Part shown: piece by piece, positions 1 to 13,306 of the stretch | How the letters are laid out: the number at the start of each line of letters is the position of its first letter | How positions within the stretch are numbered: the first letter of the stretch is position 1 | Assembly: GCF_009912395.1 (NCBI RefSeq) | Contig: NZ_WNDO01000020.1 | Span: forward strand, 19,255-83,254 | Length of the DNA stretch: 64,000 nucleotides | Reading direction: 5' to 3' | From: Luteibacter sp. | GTDB taxonomy: Bacteria; Pseudomonadota; Gammaproteobacteria; Xanthomonadales; Rhodanobacteraceae | Program-made: the position numbers and the translations under genes | Notes under the pieces: generated by a model | Seen by the model: only the letters and a program-made list of their open reading frames with translations | What the model was told of the DNA's origin: nothing | Databases searched by the model: none

Positions 1-1
1 T

Positions 2-208
2 CGCAATGCCGGTGCATCCGCCGACATCGCCCAATCGCTTTTCGTCACGGGATGGAACAGCGCCGTGGCCGGTGGCGGGCTGCTGGGAGGCGTGGTACTC
101 GACCACGCGGGCGCGACGACGCTGGCCTGGACGGTGTTGCCCATGCTCGGGGTGAGCCTGTGGATCGGCTGGCATCCGCGCGGCTGGCGGACGCCGGACC
201 CTATTTGA
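2..208 (+). CDS. MFS transporter, C-terminal fragment
   Basis: The window opens inside a reading frame that runs to TGA at 206-208; only the last 68 residues are present. They include a glycine-rich stretch (GGGLLGGVVLDHAG) and two hydrophobic segments, which fits the final two transmembrane helices of a drug/sugar-exporter type major facilitator protein. The family call rests on this helix pattern and the NAGASADIAQ and SLFVTGWN context, so substrate cannot be inferred. It converges on the small secreted protein gene on the other strand and overlaps its end by 8 bp. Confidence 0.6.
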   Translation, partial: RNAGASADIAQSLFVTGWNSAVAGGGLLGGVVLDHAGATTLAWTVLPMLGVSLWIGWHPRGWRTPDPI

Positions 209-608
209 CTTCGGCCACGTCGCGCACGCTGTAGACGTCGATCACATACGGCGAACTGGCGTCAGTGGACGGGTGGAAACGTCCGAACACCGTGGCGCTG
301 GCCTGGGCGCCGTTCGAGGCGATGGCCCGACGAAACGCAGCCACGTCGCGCTTATGACTGTTGGTCTCGTCGATGGCGAGGTCGATCTGCCCCTTGCACT
401 GGCCGTCGCTCAACGTGGCAATCTTGCCCTGCGAGGTGGCGACGGCGCGCACAGTCACGGTGGTGTCGACATAGCGACCGGCGGTACCCAGGATCGTACA
501 GACACTGTCCGGCGGCGTTTCGTCCACCGAACGGGCCTCGACCTGGCCCGATATCAGGGCCAACAGGAGCGCGGCCCCCGCCGCCCTCAGGAATGGATGG
601 ATATGCAT
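201..608 (-). CDS. Small secreted hypothetical protein, OB-fold-like
   Basis: Encodes 135 residues. I start at the ATG at 608 because it is preceded by a purine-rich AGGGGGA site and opens a classical signal peptide (MHIHPFLRAAG, hydrophobic core, likely cleavage after VEA near residue 24). A longer frame upstream exists but would bury the signal peptide. The mature part has two cysteines (in SVCTIL and GQCKGQ) and alternating beta-strand-like segments (VDTTVTVRAVA, KIATLSDGQ, IDLAI) reminiscent of small OB-fold periplasmic proteins. That resemblance is inference and no function is recognised. The stop region overlaps the convergent MFS gene. Confidence 0.6.
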   Translation of the reverse strand: MHIHPFLRAAGAALLLALISGQVEARSVDETPPDSVCTILGTAGRYVDTTVTVRAVATSQGKIATLSDGQCKGQIDLAIDETNSHKRDVAAFRRAIASNGAQASATVFGRFHPSTDASSPYVIDVYSVRDVAEVK

Positions 609-739
609 GGTTTTCCCCCTTGCTCGTATCCGCCCGGCGCACGGCGCAGGGCATGGGGAAGATCGGCCGGATTGCGGCATCGCGTCAATAAGAAAATTGC
701 CGATTCGGCGGCGCGGGCCCTGCGTGCTTAGAATGGTGC

Positions 740-1492
740 ATGGCTCCGCACCCCCATCTCAACGTCCGCAGCTACGACGGCGACACCGGCAGCGACCGGC
801 ATGAGTACGCCCAGATCGTGCTGCCCGTACGCGGCCTGGTCACGCTGGACATCGACGGCCGCGAAGGCCGGGCCGGCACTGCCGTGGCCGCCTTCGTCGC
901 CCATGAGACGCGCCACACGACCATCGGCGAGGTACCGAACCGCTCGCTGATCGTCGACCTCGACCCGTTGCTGGTACCCGACAGCTTCGCCGACCGTCTC
1001 GCCGGACGCCCCTATGTGCCGATGACACCGGCGGCGATGGCCCTGGTGGACTACATGCGGCTCACCATCGACGAGGGCCGGCAGACGCCCGAAGGACTCG
1101 CCCAGTGGCTGCCGCTGCTGCTCGACGCCCTCGTCCGCGAGGCGCCCCGGCCGGTATCGCGGCTGGCCCGGGTGCTGGCCGAGGTCGAGCACGCGCCCGG
1201 CCGCCCCTGGACCACCGCCGACATGGCCGCTCGAGGCGCCCTCAGCGTCAGTCGCCTGCACGAGCTGTTCCGCAGCGAACTGGATACGACACCTCGCACG
1301 TGGCTGGCGAACCTGCGCCTGCGCCGCGCGAGCGAGCGCCTCGCGCGGGGCGACGAAGCCATCGCGCGGATCGCGGTGGAAACCGGCTTCGCCGACCAGA
1401 GCACGCTCACTCGCGCCATGCGCGACGCCATGGGAATCACCCCCGCGGCCTACCGTCGCCAGCATCGCGAGTCCGGGCCTAAAACCGCGTAG
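740..1492 (+). CDS. AraC-family transcriptional regulator
   Basis: 250 residues. The N-terminal half looks like a cupin sensor domain (VLPVRGLVTLDIDG, then VAHETRHTT). The C-terminal ~100 residues form the AraC double helix-turn-helix: LSVSRLHELFRSEL followed by IAVETGFADQSTLTRAMRDA and the closing GITPAAYRRQHR. This architecture is that of AraC regulators responding to a small effector through the cupin. It lies 60 bp before a DMT exporter on the same strand and may control it, which is inferred from position only. The start ATG has a weak ribosome site. Confidence 0.85.
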   Translation: MAPHPHLNVRSYDGDTGSDRHEYAQIVLPVRGLVTLDIDGREGRAGTAVAAFVAHETRHTTIGEVPNRSLIVDLDPLLVPDSFADRLAGRPYVPMTPAAMALVDYMRLTIDEGRQTPEGLAQWLPLLLDALVREAPRPVSRLARVLAEVEHAPGRPWTTADMAARGALSVSRLHELFRSELDTTPRTWLANLRLRRASERLARGDEAIARIAVETGFADQSTLTRAMRDAMGITPAAYRRQHRESGPKTA

Positions 1493-1552
1493 CCGCCGAC
1501 AAGCCGCCGGCTTGCCCGCTTGGCATGCTGAACGGCCCTGACGGAGGTTTCC

Positions 1553-2485
1553 ATGGCGGTTACGACGAAAACCTGGCTCGGCATCGGCTGCGGCGTGCTC
1601 GCCGGCGCCTTGTGGGGCTCCGTGTTCGTCGCACCGGAACTGGTGGGCAACTTCTCCCCGCTGCAACTGGCGGCGGGACGCTATCTCGTCTACGGCGCGA
1701 TATCCGCGATCCTGCTGCTCCCGCGCTTGCCCTTGCTGGGCCCCTGGCTCACGGCGTCGCACTGGCGCACGCTGGCGATGCTCGGCCTGCTCGGCAACGT
1801 CATCTACTACGTCGCCCTCGCCGCTGCGGTGCAATGGGGTGGTGTCGCGGTCACCTCGCTGGTGATCGGTTTCCTGCCGGTCTGCTTGACCCTCGTCGGC
1901 AGTCGCGACCATGGCGCCGTCCCCTTGCGGCGATTGGCACCATCGCTGTTGCTGAGCCTTGTCGCCATCGGCTGCATCGCCTGGCAGTCATTCGCGGCCA
2001 GCGGCACCGAACGTCCCGCCTTCGAACGCATCGGCGGCCTGCTCTGCGCCGTGATCGCGCTGATCTCATGGACGATCTACGCCATCCGCAACGCGCGCTG
2101 GCTGGCCCGGCTGGAGCATGTGTCCGTGCACGACTGGAACCTGCTGACCGGGGTGGCGACCGGCGCGATGTCGCTGCTGCTGGTGCCTGCCGCGCTATGG
2201 TTCGATGCGCATGCGCACGATACGTCGGCATGGCTGCGTTTTGCGGCCGTCAGTACGGGTGTGGCGGTGTTCGCGTCGATCGTGGGCAACGGCTTGTGGA
2301 ACCTCATGAGCCGCCTGTTGCCCCTGACCCTCGTCGGCCAGATGATCCTGTTCGAAACGCTGTTCGCCCTGCTCTACGGATTTCTGTGGGAGTCGCGCTG
2401 GCCGCATCCGGCCGAGTGGATCGCGATGGCAGCGGTATCTCTGAGCGTGGTGCTATGCGTGCGGGTGCATGCAGAAAGCACGTAG
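1553..2485 (+). CDS. EamA/DMT-family transporter
   Basis: 310 residues, about ten hydrophobic helices arranged as two EamA repeats, opening with GVLAGALWGSVFVAPEL as usual for DMT-superfamily inner-membrane metabolite exporters. A strong ribosome site (ACGGAGG) precedes the ATG at 1553. The stop codon TAG (2483-2485) lies inside the terminal GTAG of the REP element starting at 2482. The substrate is unknown. Its position just after an AraC regulator suggests inducible export of an amino acid or aromatic compound, which is inference. Confidence 0.85.
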   Translation: MAVTTKTWLGIGCGVLAGALWGSVFVAPELVGNFSPLQLAAGRYLVYGAISAILLLPRLPLLGPWLTASHWRTLAMLGLLGNVIYYVALAAAVQWGGVAVTSLVIGFLPVCLTLVGSRDHGAVPLRRLAPSLLLSLVAIGCIAWQSFAASGTERPAFERIGGLLCAVIALISWTIYAIRNARWLARLEHVSVHDWNLLTGVATGAMSLLLVPAALWFDAHAHDTSAWLRFAAVSTGVAVFASIVGNGLWNLMSRLLPLTLVGQMILFETLFALLYGFLWESRWPHPAEWIAMAAVSLSVVLCVRVHAEST

Positions 2486-2548
2486 GAGCGCGCTTGCGCG
2501 CGATGGGTGCTGGCGATAACCCCCGATCGCGCGCAAGCGCGCTCCTAC
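2482..2548. repeat. GTAG-type REP, inverted pair (67 bp)
   Basis: Two inverted arms of GTAGGAGCGCGCTTGCGCGC enclose a ~23-bp spacer. The element fills the gap between two convergent genes, and both genes take their TAG stop from its two ends (2483-2485 on plus, 2545-2547 on minus). It resembles the REP/SMAG elements of xanthomonads that begin with GTAG and are thought to be spread by RAYT transposases. Confidence 0.9.
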
Positions 2549-3210
2549 GCCTTGCCAGCCGCGATATTCACGCTGATGGCGATGATGAAGACGTTGAAGA
2601 AAAACGCGATGGCGCTATGCATGAGCGCGATACGGCGCAGGTAGCGCGTGGTGATCTGTACGTCGGAGACCTGGAAGGTCATGCCGATGGTGAAGGAGAA
2701 GTACGCGAAGTCCCAGTAATCCGGATCGTCCGTCTTCGGGAAGTCGAGGCCTTGGTGCTGCTTGCCGAAGTCGCCGTAGTACCCGTGCGCGTAGTGCAGC
2801 GCGAACAAGGTGTTCATGAACGCCCAGGAGAGCACGATGGTGAGCGCGGCGACGGCAATGTCCATCACGCCGCCCTTCGACGACGACTGCAACTCCGTGC
2901 TTACCGCCGCCAGTACCACGCCGGAAAGCGCGACGCCGCTCAACAGGGTCGTCCACCGGCCACTGTCCTGCACGCGGGCCTGCCGGCGCATGTGGACAGC
3001 GTCGGCGTCGCGGAAGATCAGCAGGATGGACACGAGGTAGACGATGGCGCCGAGGTCGAAGCCGAGCAGCAGCGACAGGCGTGGCTGCACGCCGAGCGAC
3101 GACATGAGCACGCCCGCGACGATGGCGATCGCGGCGGCGATCAGCAGGCGCGGGCGGGCGCGGATGTAGCGCAAGGGGCCCCAGGGTTTACGTGGCGTCA
3201 CGGTGGTCAT
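2545..3210 (-). CDS. DUF1345 membrane protein
   Basis: 221 residues. ATG at 3210 follows an AGGAG site. The protein has about five or six hydrophobic segments (LLIAAAIAIVAGVLMS, LLLGFDLGAIVYLVSILLIF, AVAALTIVLSWAFMNTLFA, IAFFFNVFIIAISVNIAA) and the DUF1345 signature region DFAYFSFTIGMTFQVSDV followed by RRIALMHSAIAF. The family is an inner-membrane protein of unknown function, possibly channel-like from the pairing of helices, which is inference. The stop codon is provided by the REP element at 2482-2548. Upstream lies another REP and then truD, so it may be the last gene of the long minus-strand operon or be transcribed separately. Confidence 0.8.
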   Translation of the reverse strand: MTTVTPRKPWGPLRYIRARPRLLIAAAIAIVAGVLMSSLGVQPRLSLLLGFDLGAIVYLVSILLIFRDADAVHMRRQARVQDSGRWTTLLSGVALSGVVLAAVSTELQSSSKGGVMDIAVAALTIVLSWAFMNTLFALHYAHGYYGDFGKQHQGLDFPKTDDPDYWDFAYFSFTIGMTFQVSDVQITTRYLRRIALMHSAIAFFFNVFIIAISVNIAAGKA

Positions 3211-3251
3211 GCGGCACTCCTGAGGGCAAGCCCGGAATATATCGTGAGCCT

Positions 3252-3316
3252 GTAGGAGCGCGCTTGCGCGCGATGGGGGTTATCGCGAGTCCCATCGCGC
3301 GCAAGCGCGCTCCTAC
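3252..3316. repeat. GTAG-type REP, inverted pair (65 bp)
   Basis: Same arms as the element at 2482 with a spacer rich in ATGGG/CCCAT. It lies between the DUF1345 gene and truD, and its right end provides the TAG stop of truD (3313-3315). Confidence 0.9.
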
Positions 3317-4332
3317 ACGAGGTCTGTCGCCAGTTCGCGCATCACCGTGGTCGCATAGGCGCCGGCCGGTAAGGCGAAGGTGACTTCGAGCGCGTTGTCG
3401 TCGAGCCAGCGCCAGGCGAAGTCCGTCGGCTTCAGGCGCAGCGCACGGCGCTCCTGGTCCATCCGCGCCCCGGCAAGGCCCGTCACGATCTCCGGATCGC
3501 GCGCCGCGACGGCACGCTCCAGTTCACCCGCCGCGCCACCGGCCGGCGTCTCGCCCTGCCCCCACAACGGACCGGTGGGGTGGATATCGAACCGGGCCAG
3601 GCGATCGGCCAGCTTTTCGTCGAAGGCCTCGGGGCCGAACCACGAGCGGGAACCGTCCAGGCCCCAGATTTCGCCGTCGAGCGGCGCGTCCCAGGTGCCG
3701 GCCTGCACGCGCTCGGCCAGCACGCCATTGAAGATGTGCGAGCGCGCGGCGGAGAGCAGGATCGAGCGCTTGTCGCGATCCACCCGGCGACCGGCGAACA
3801 TGGCCTTGGCCTGCTCGACGTTACGACCACCCAGCCCGAAACGCTGTTCGCCGAAGTAGTTCGGCACGCCACGCTCGGCGATCGACGCCAGACGCGACTC
3901 GGCTTCTGCCCGGTCGCCTTCCACCTCGCGCAGCACGAGCACGAACCGGTTGCCACGCAGCGCGCCGCGCTTGATCTTGCGCGAATGCCGGCCGAGCGAG
4001 GTCAGCGTCACATCGGCATGCGGAAACGTGGACCAGTCCGGATCGGCCTTGCCCGGCAACTGCACGGTGAAGATCTGCGTCGTGACCGCGTGGCGGTCCT
4101 TCATGCCTGCGAAACCCACGTTAAGCGGGGGCACGCCGGCGAACTTCGCAACCTCGCGGGCTATCCAGTCGGTGTTGGCGCCGCGTTTTTCCACGCGCAG
4201 GAAGACATGCTCGCCCGCGCCATCGGGCTCGTAGCCGAGCATCTCGTCCACGCGGAAGTCATCCGGCGTGGAGCGCAGGCGGGCGCGAAGCGGCGGCATG
4301 CCAAAGGCATGGGGAAGGATGTCGTCGGTCAT
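3313..4332 (-). CDS. truD: tRNA pseudouridine(13) synthase TruD
   Basis: 339 residues, close to the E. coli length. TruD isomerises U13 of tRNA-Glu and other tRNAs to pseudouridine. The start at 4332 gives MTDDILPHAFG, 11 nt after the mgtE stop; the frame is open further upstream but that part is mgtE read out of frame. Family motifs include FRVDEMLGY, the catalytic-region GFAGMKDRHAVTTQ, NYFGEQRFG (consensus NYFGEQRFG) and RSILLSAARSHIFN. Its stop codon TAG is donated by the REP at 3252-3316. It is the last clear member of the pyrG-to-truD operon; ispD-ispF-truD is a common order in gammaproteobacteria. Confidence 0.95.
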   Translation of the reverse strand: MTDDILPHAFGMPPLRARLRSTPDDFRVDEMLGYEPDGAGEHVFLRVEKRGANTDWIAREVAKFAGVPPLNVGFAGMKDRHAVTTQIFTVQLPGKADPDWSTFPHADVTLTSLGRHSRKIKRGALRGNRFVLVLREVEGDRAEAESRLASIAERGVPNYFGEQRFGLGGRNVEQAKAMFAGRRVDRDKRSILLSAARSHIFNGVLAERVQAGTWDAPLDGEIWGLDGSRSWFGPEAFDEKLADRLARFDIHPTGPLWGQGETPAGGAAGELERAVAARDPEIVTGLAGARMDQERRALRLKPTDFAWRWLDDNALEVTFALPAGAYATTVMRELATDLV

Positions 4333-4343
4333 GGTCAGGCGCC

Positions 4344-5753
4344 TTACAGCAGGAACAGGGTGGCCAACCCAAGGAAGATAAAGAAGCCGCCACTGTCGGT
4401 GACGGCGGTGATGAGCACGCTGGAGCCCAGCGCGGGATCGCGGCCGAGGCGAGTCATCAGCATGGGAATGCCCACGCCCATGAAGGCGGCAAGCAAGAGG
4501 TTGAGTGTCATGGCTGCCGTCATCACCACGCCCAGCGAGATGCTGCCGTAGAGCAGGTAGGCGACGACGCCGATCGCACCACCCCAGACCAGGCCGTTGA
4601 ACAGGGCCACGCCCAGTTCCTTGCGCCACAGGCGACCGGCCTGCGAGACGCCAACCTGTTCCAGCGCCATGGCGCGAACGATCATCGTGATGGTCTGGTT
4701 ACCGGAGTTGCCGCCGATGCCGGCGACGATGGGCATGAGGGTCGCCAGCGCCACCAGCTTCTCGATGGAATGCTCGAACAGGCCGATGACGCGCGAGGCG
4801 ATGAAGGCGGTGACAAGGTTGATCGCCAACCAGGCCCAGCGATTGCGCACCGACTTCCACACGGAGGCGAAGATGTCTTCTTCCTCGCGCAAACCGCCAC
4901 GCGACAGCGCCTCGGTCTCGCTTTCCTCGCGGATGAAGTCGAGCATCGCGTCCACCGCGATGCGCCCGATCAGGTGCATGTTCGCGTCGACGACCGGGGC
5001 CGTGACGAGGTCGTAGCGCTCGAAGGCCTGGGCGACGTCGTAGGCGTCGTCTTCAGGACGAAAGGTGTTCACGTCGGGCGCCATGATCTCGTGGACCATC
5101 TTGTCCGGCGAGTTCACCAGCAGCCAGTGCAACGGCAGCACCCCGGTCAGGACGCTGTCGGCGTTCACCACGAAAAGCTTGTCGGTCTGCGCGGGCAGTT
5201 CGTCGAACCGGCGCAGGTAGCGCAACACCACCTCGAGGCTGATGTCCTCGCGGATGGTGACCATATCGAAGTCCATCAACGCGCCGACCTGGTCGTCCTC
5301 GTAGGACATCGCGGCCTGCACGCGCTCGCGCTCCTGCGCGTCGAGGCTTGCCATCAGCTCAGGCAGCACCTCGGTGGGCAGGTCGTCGACGAGGTCGGCC
5401 AGTTCGTCTGCGTCCAGCGGCTCGACGGCCGCGAGGATCTCGCGGTCGTCCATGTCCGCGATTAGCGATTCGCGGACCGAGTCGGAGACCTCAAGCAGGA
5501 TTTCGCCGTCCTGGTCGGATTTCACCCGCTGCCAGACGGCGAGGCGATCCTCCAGCGGCAGGGATTCCAGCACATCGGCGAGGTCCGCCGGATGCAGTTC
5601 GTCGAGCCGGGCCTGGAGCGACGCGTCGAGCTCCGCAAGGGTGTCTTCGGCGGCACTTTCCAACGCATCGTCACGCCGCCGCAGCAACGTGACGATCGTC
5701 TCCAGCCTGTCGTGCAGACGGGACGTCGACGACCGGGCCTCGACTTCGCTCAC
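4344..5753 (-). CDS. mgtE: Magnesium transporter MgtE
   Basis: 469 residues with GTG start at 5753, overlapping the ispF stop by 4 nt (GTGA). Domains run in the usual order: a helical acidic MgtE N domain (about 35-135), two CBS modules (about 140-265) that sense cytosolic Mg2+, a linking plug helix, and five C-terminal membrane helices from about 310. The pore signature [13 protein letters not shown] and the late [13 protein letters not shown], with the conserved pore Asp, are present. It imports Mg2+ across the inner membrane. Its place between ispF and truD is unusual for this operon, and I see no riboswitch in front of it. Confidence 0.93.
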   Translation of the reverse strand: MSEVEARSSTSRLHDRLETIVTLLRRRDDALESAAEDTLAELDASLQARLDELHPADLADVLESLPLEDRLAVWQRVKSDQDGEILLEVSDSVRESLIADMDDREILAAVEPLDADELADLVDDLPTEVLPELMASLDAQERERVQAAMSYEDDQVGALMDFDMVTIREDISLEVVLRYLRRFDELPAQTDKLFVVNADSVLTGVLPLHWLLVNSPDKMVHEIMAPDVNTFRPEDDAYDVAQAFERYDLVTAPVVDANMHLIGRIAVDAMLDFIREESETEALSRGGLREEEDIFASVWKSVRNRWAWLAINLVTAFIASRVIGLFEHSIEKLVALATLMPIVAGIGGNSGNQTITMIVRAMALEQVGVSQAGRLWRKELGVALFNGLVWGGAIGVVAYLLYGSISLGVVMTAAMTLNLLLAAFMGVGIPMLMTRLGRDPALGSSVLITAVTDSGGFFIFLGLATLFLL

Positions 5754-6226
5754 AAGCGCTGGACCAGCACGCTGGCCATCGCCGCGATACCTTCGCGACG
5801 ACCGGTGAAACCCAGCGTCTCGGTCGTGGTGGCCTTGATGCTGATGCGGTCGATATCCGTCTCGAGGTCGGCGGCGATCGCCTCGCGCATGGCCTGCGCG
5901 TGCGGGTTCACCTTCGGTGATTCACAGATCACCGTGATGTCCGCGTTGCCCAGCACGTAGCCACGCTCGCGCAGCATGTCGCGCACGGCGCGCACGAAGG
6001 CCCGGCTGTCGGCGCCACGCCACTTCTCGTCGGTGGGCGGGAAATGCTTGCCGATGTCGCCCAGCGCGAGCGAGCCGAGCAGCGCGTCGCACAGCGCGTG
6101 CAGCACCACGTCGCCGTCGGAGTGGGCCAGCAGGCCGTGCGAATGCGACACGCGCACGCCGCCGAGCATCACATGGTCGCCCTGCCCGAAGGCATGGACA
6201 TCGAATCCCTGGCCGATGCGGATCAT
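5750..6226 (-). CDS. ispF: 2-C-methyl-D-erythritol 2,4-cyclodiphosphate synthase IspF
   Basis: 158 residues, typical length. It converts CDP-ME-2-phosphate to MEcPP in the MEP isoprenoid pathway. The metal ligands are visible in the N-terminal GFDVHAF (Asp9, His11) and a third His in [23 protein letters not shown] and the C-terminal [13 protein letters not shown] are also diagnostic. ATG at 6226 overlaps the ispD stop by 4 nt (ATGA), and the TGA overlaps the mgtE GTG, so translation of three consecutive genes is probably coupled. Confidence 0.97.
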   Translation of the reverse strand: MIRIGQGFDVHAFGQGDHVMLGGVRVSHSHGLLAHSDGDVVLHALCDALLGSLALGDIGKHFPPTDEKWRGADSRAFVRAVRDMLRERGYVLGNADITVICESPKVNPHAQAMREAIAADLETDIDRISIKATTTETLGFTGRREGIAAMASVLVQRL

Positions 6227-6915
6227 CGTGTTCTCTCCAGCAGGAACTCCGCCAGCGCGAAATCCGCCGGCGTGGTCACCTTGATATTGTCTTCCGAGCC
6301 TTCGACCAGCAGTGGTGCGTGGCCTGCCCGCTCCATCGCCATCGCTTCGTCGCTGACGACGATACCGTCGGCCGCGGCAAGGCGAAGTGCACGCGCCAGC
6401 TCGCCACGACGGAACATCTGCGGCGTGAAGGCGCGCCAGCGACCATCGCGCGGTTCGGTGGCGACACTGTGACAGTCGGCGTCGGCCCGCTTGAGGGTGT
6501 CACGCAGCGGCGCACCCAGCAGGCCGCCGCCGGCCGCGCCGGCGAGATCGATAAGGCGTGAGATGTCCGCCGCGCGTACGCACGGCCGAGCGGCATCGTG
6601 CACCAGCACGAAGGCGTCGTCGGATACGCCGGCCGGCAAGGCATCGATGCCCGCCAGCACGGAATAACTGCGTTCGCTACCGCCGACGGCGGTGAGCAAC
6701 GGCTTGCCCAGGATGCTGTCCGTGGCTGCGAAATGCCGGTCGTCGGCCGCGATCACGATGAGCAGGCCGGCGATGCGCGGGTGCGCGGCCAGCCGTTCGA
6801 GGGTGTGGTCCATCAGCGGCCGCCCCGCGACCGCCTGGTATTGCTTCGGCCGGTCGCCGCCGGCCCGGACGCCCTTGCCGGCGGCCGGTAACACGCACCA
6901 GAGCGCGTCCATCAC
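6223..6915 (-). CDS. ispD: 2-C-methyl-D-erythritol 4-phosphate cytidylyltransferase IspD
   Basis: About 230 residues. It transfers CMP from CTP to MEP in isoprenoid synthesis. The nucleotide-binding N-terminus reads [18 protein letters not shown], and VHDAARPCV carries the conserved Asp-Ala-Ala-Arg. Two starts are possible: GTG at 6915 (4-nt GTGA overlap with ftsB) or ATG at 6912 (1-nt TGATG overlap); they differ by one residue. Directly followed by ispF with a 4-nt overlap, the standard neighbour. Confidence 0.95.
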   Translation of the reverse strand: MMDALWCVLPAAGKGVRAGGDRPKQYQAVAGRPLMDHTLERLAAHPRIAGLLIVIAADDRHFAATDSILGKPLLTAVGGSERSYSVLAGIDALPAGVSDDAFVLVHDAARPCVRAADISRLIDLAGAAGGGLLGAPLRDTLKRADADCHSVATEPRDGRWRAFTPQMFRRGELARALRLAAADGIVVSDEAMAMERAGHAPLLVEGSEDNIKVTTPADFALAEFLLERTR

Positions 6916-7253
6916 TGGCCGCCGGTGACGGGCGGCGGAGGCGGCGGCGCGCTGGTCGCGGCCCCCGGCTCCACCACCTGGTAGAACGTCTCGCCGGGCT
7001 TGATGAGGCCCAGTTCCTGGCGGGCACGGGCTTCCGTGGCCTGCTCGCCGTGCTTCAAGTCTTCCACGTCGGCAGCCAACGCCTGGTTGCGGTTCTGCAA
7101 CGAGACGTTTTCATCGGTCTGCTTCTTGACCGACGCACGCAAGGAGTCGACCTCGGCCATCCCCCCACCGCCGACCCACAGCTTCAGCTGCAGCGCGATG
7201 AGGATGATGACCAGGATCAGACCGACCCAGCGAAGGATGGCCGCGTTGCTCAA
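6912..7253 (-). CDS. ftsB: Cell division protein FtsB
   Basis: 113 residues if translation starts at the TTG at 7253, 8 nt after the eno stop; no ATG is available before the membrane helix. The protein has one N-terminal transmembrane segment (LRWVGLILVIILIALQLKLW), then a coiled coil (SLRASVKKQTDENVSLQNRN) and the FtsB/DivIC ending ARQELGLIKPGETFYQVVE. FtsB bridges FtsL and FtsQ in the divisome. The tail is proline-rich (SAPPPPPPVTGG), longer than in E. coli. eno-ftsB-ispD is the conserved order, which supports the call. Confidence 0.9.
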   Translation of the reverse strand: MSNAAILRWVGLILVIILIALQLKLWVGGGGMAEVDSLRASVKKQTDENVSLQNRNQALAADVEDLKHGEQATEARARQELGLIKPGETFYQVVEPGAATSAPPPPPPVTGGQ

Positions 7254-7261
7254 GGCCCGGC

Positions 7262-13117
<5,856 letters not shown>

Positions 13118-13122
13118 ACCTT

Positions 13123-13202
13123 GTAGGAGCGCGCTTGCGCGCGATCCCGCGAACGCGGGCCAGACTGCCGCTGCCGCGGATCGCGCGCAAGCGCGCTCCT
13201 AC
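13123..13202. repeat. GTAG-type REP, inverted pair (80 bp)
   Basis: Standard arms with the longer GC-rich spacer (CCCGCGAACGCGGGCCAGAC, then TGCCGCTGCCGCGG). The spacer itself holds a small inverted repeat, CCCGCG/CGCGGG. The same spacer class recurs at 16651 and, inverted, at 45618. Confidence 0.9.
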
Positions 13203-13306
13203 AACGATCCATCGTCGTCTCATACGGTGATACGGCGAACCGCGAGGCTTGACCGATCCGGTGGGCCTCGCCCATCCTGCCCGGCTACGAATGACCGCGA
13301 CACCCC

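Noticed and set aside
2482..2548. GTAG elements as Rho-independent terminators
   Set aside because: No U-tract follows the stems, and separate bona fide terminators lie beside several elements (15199, 16615, 53946).
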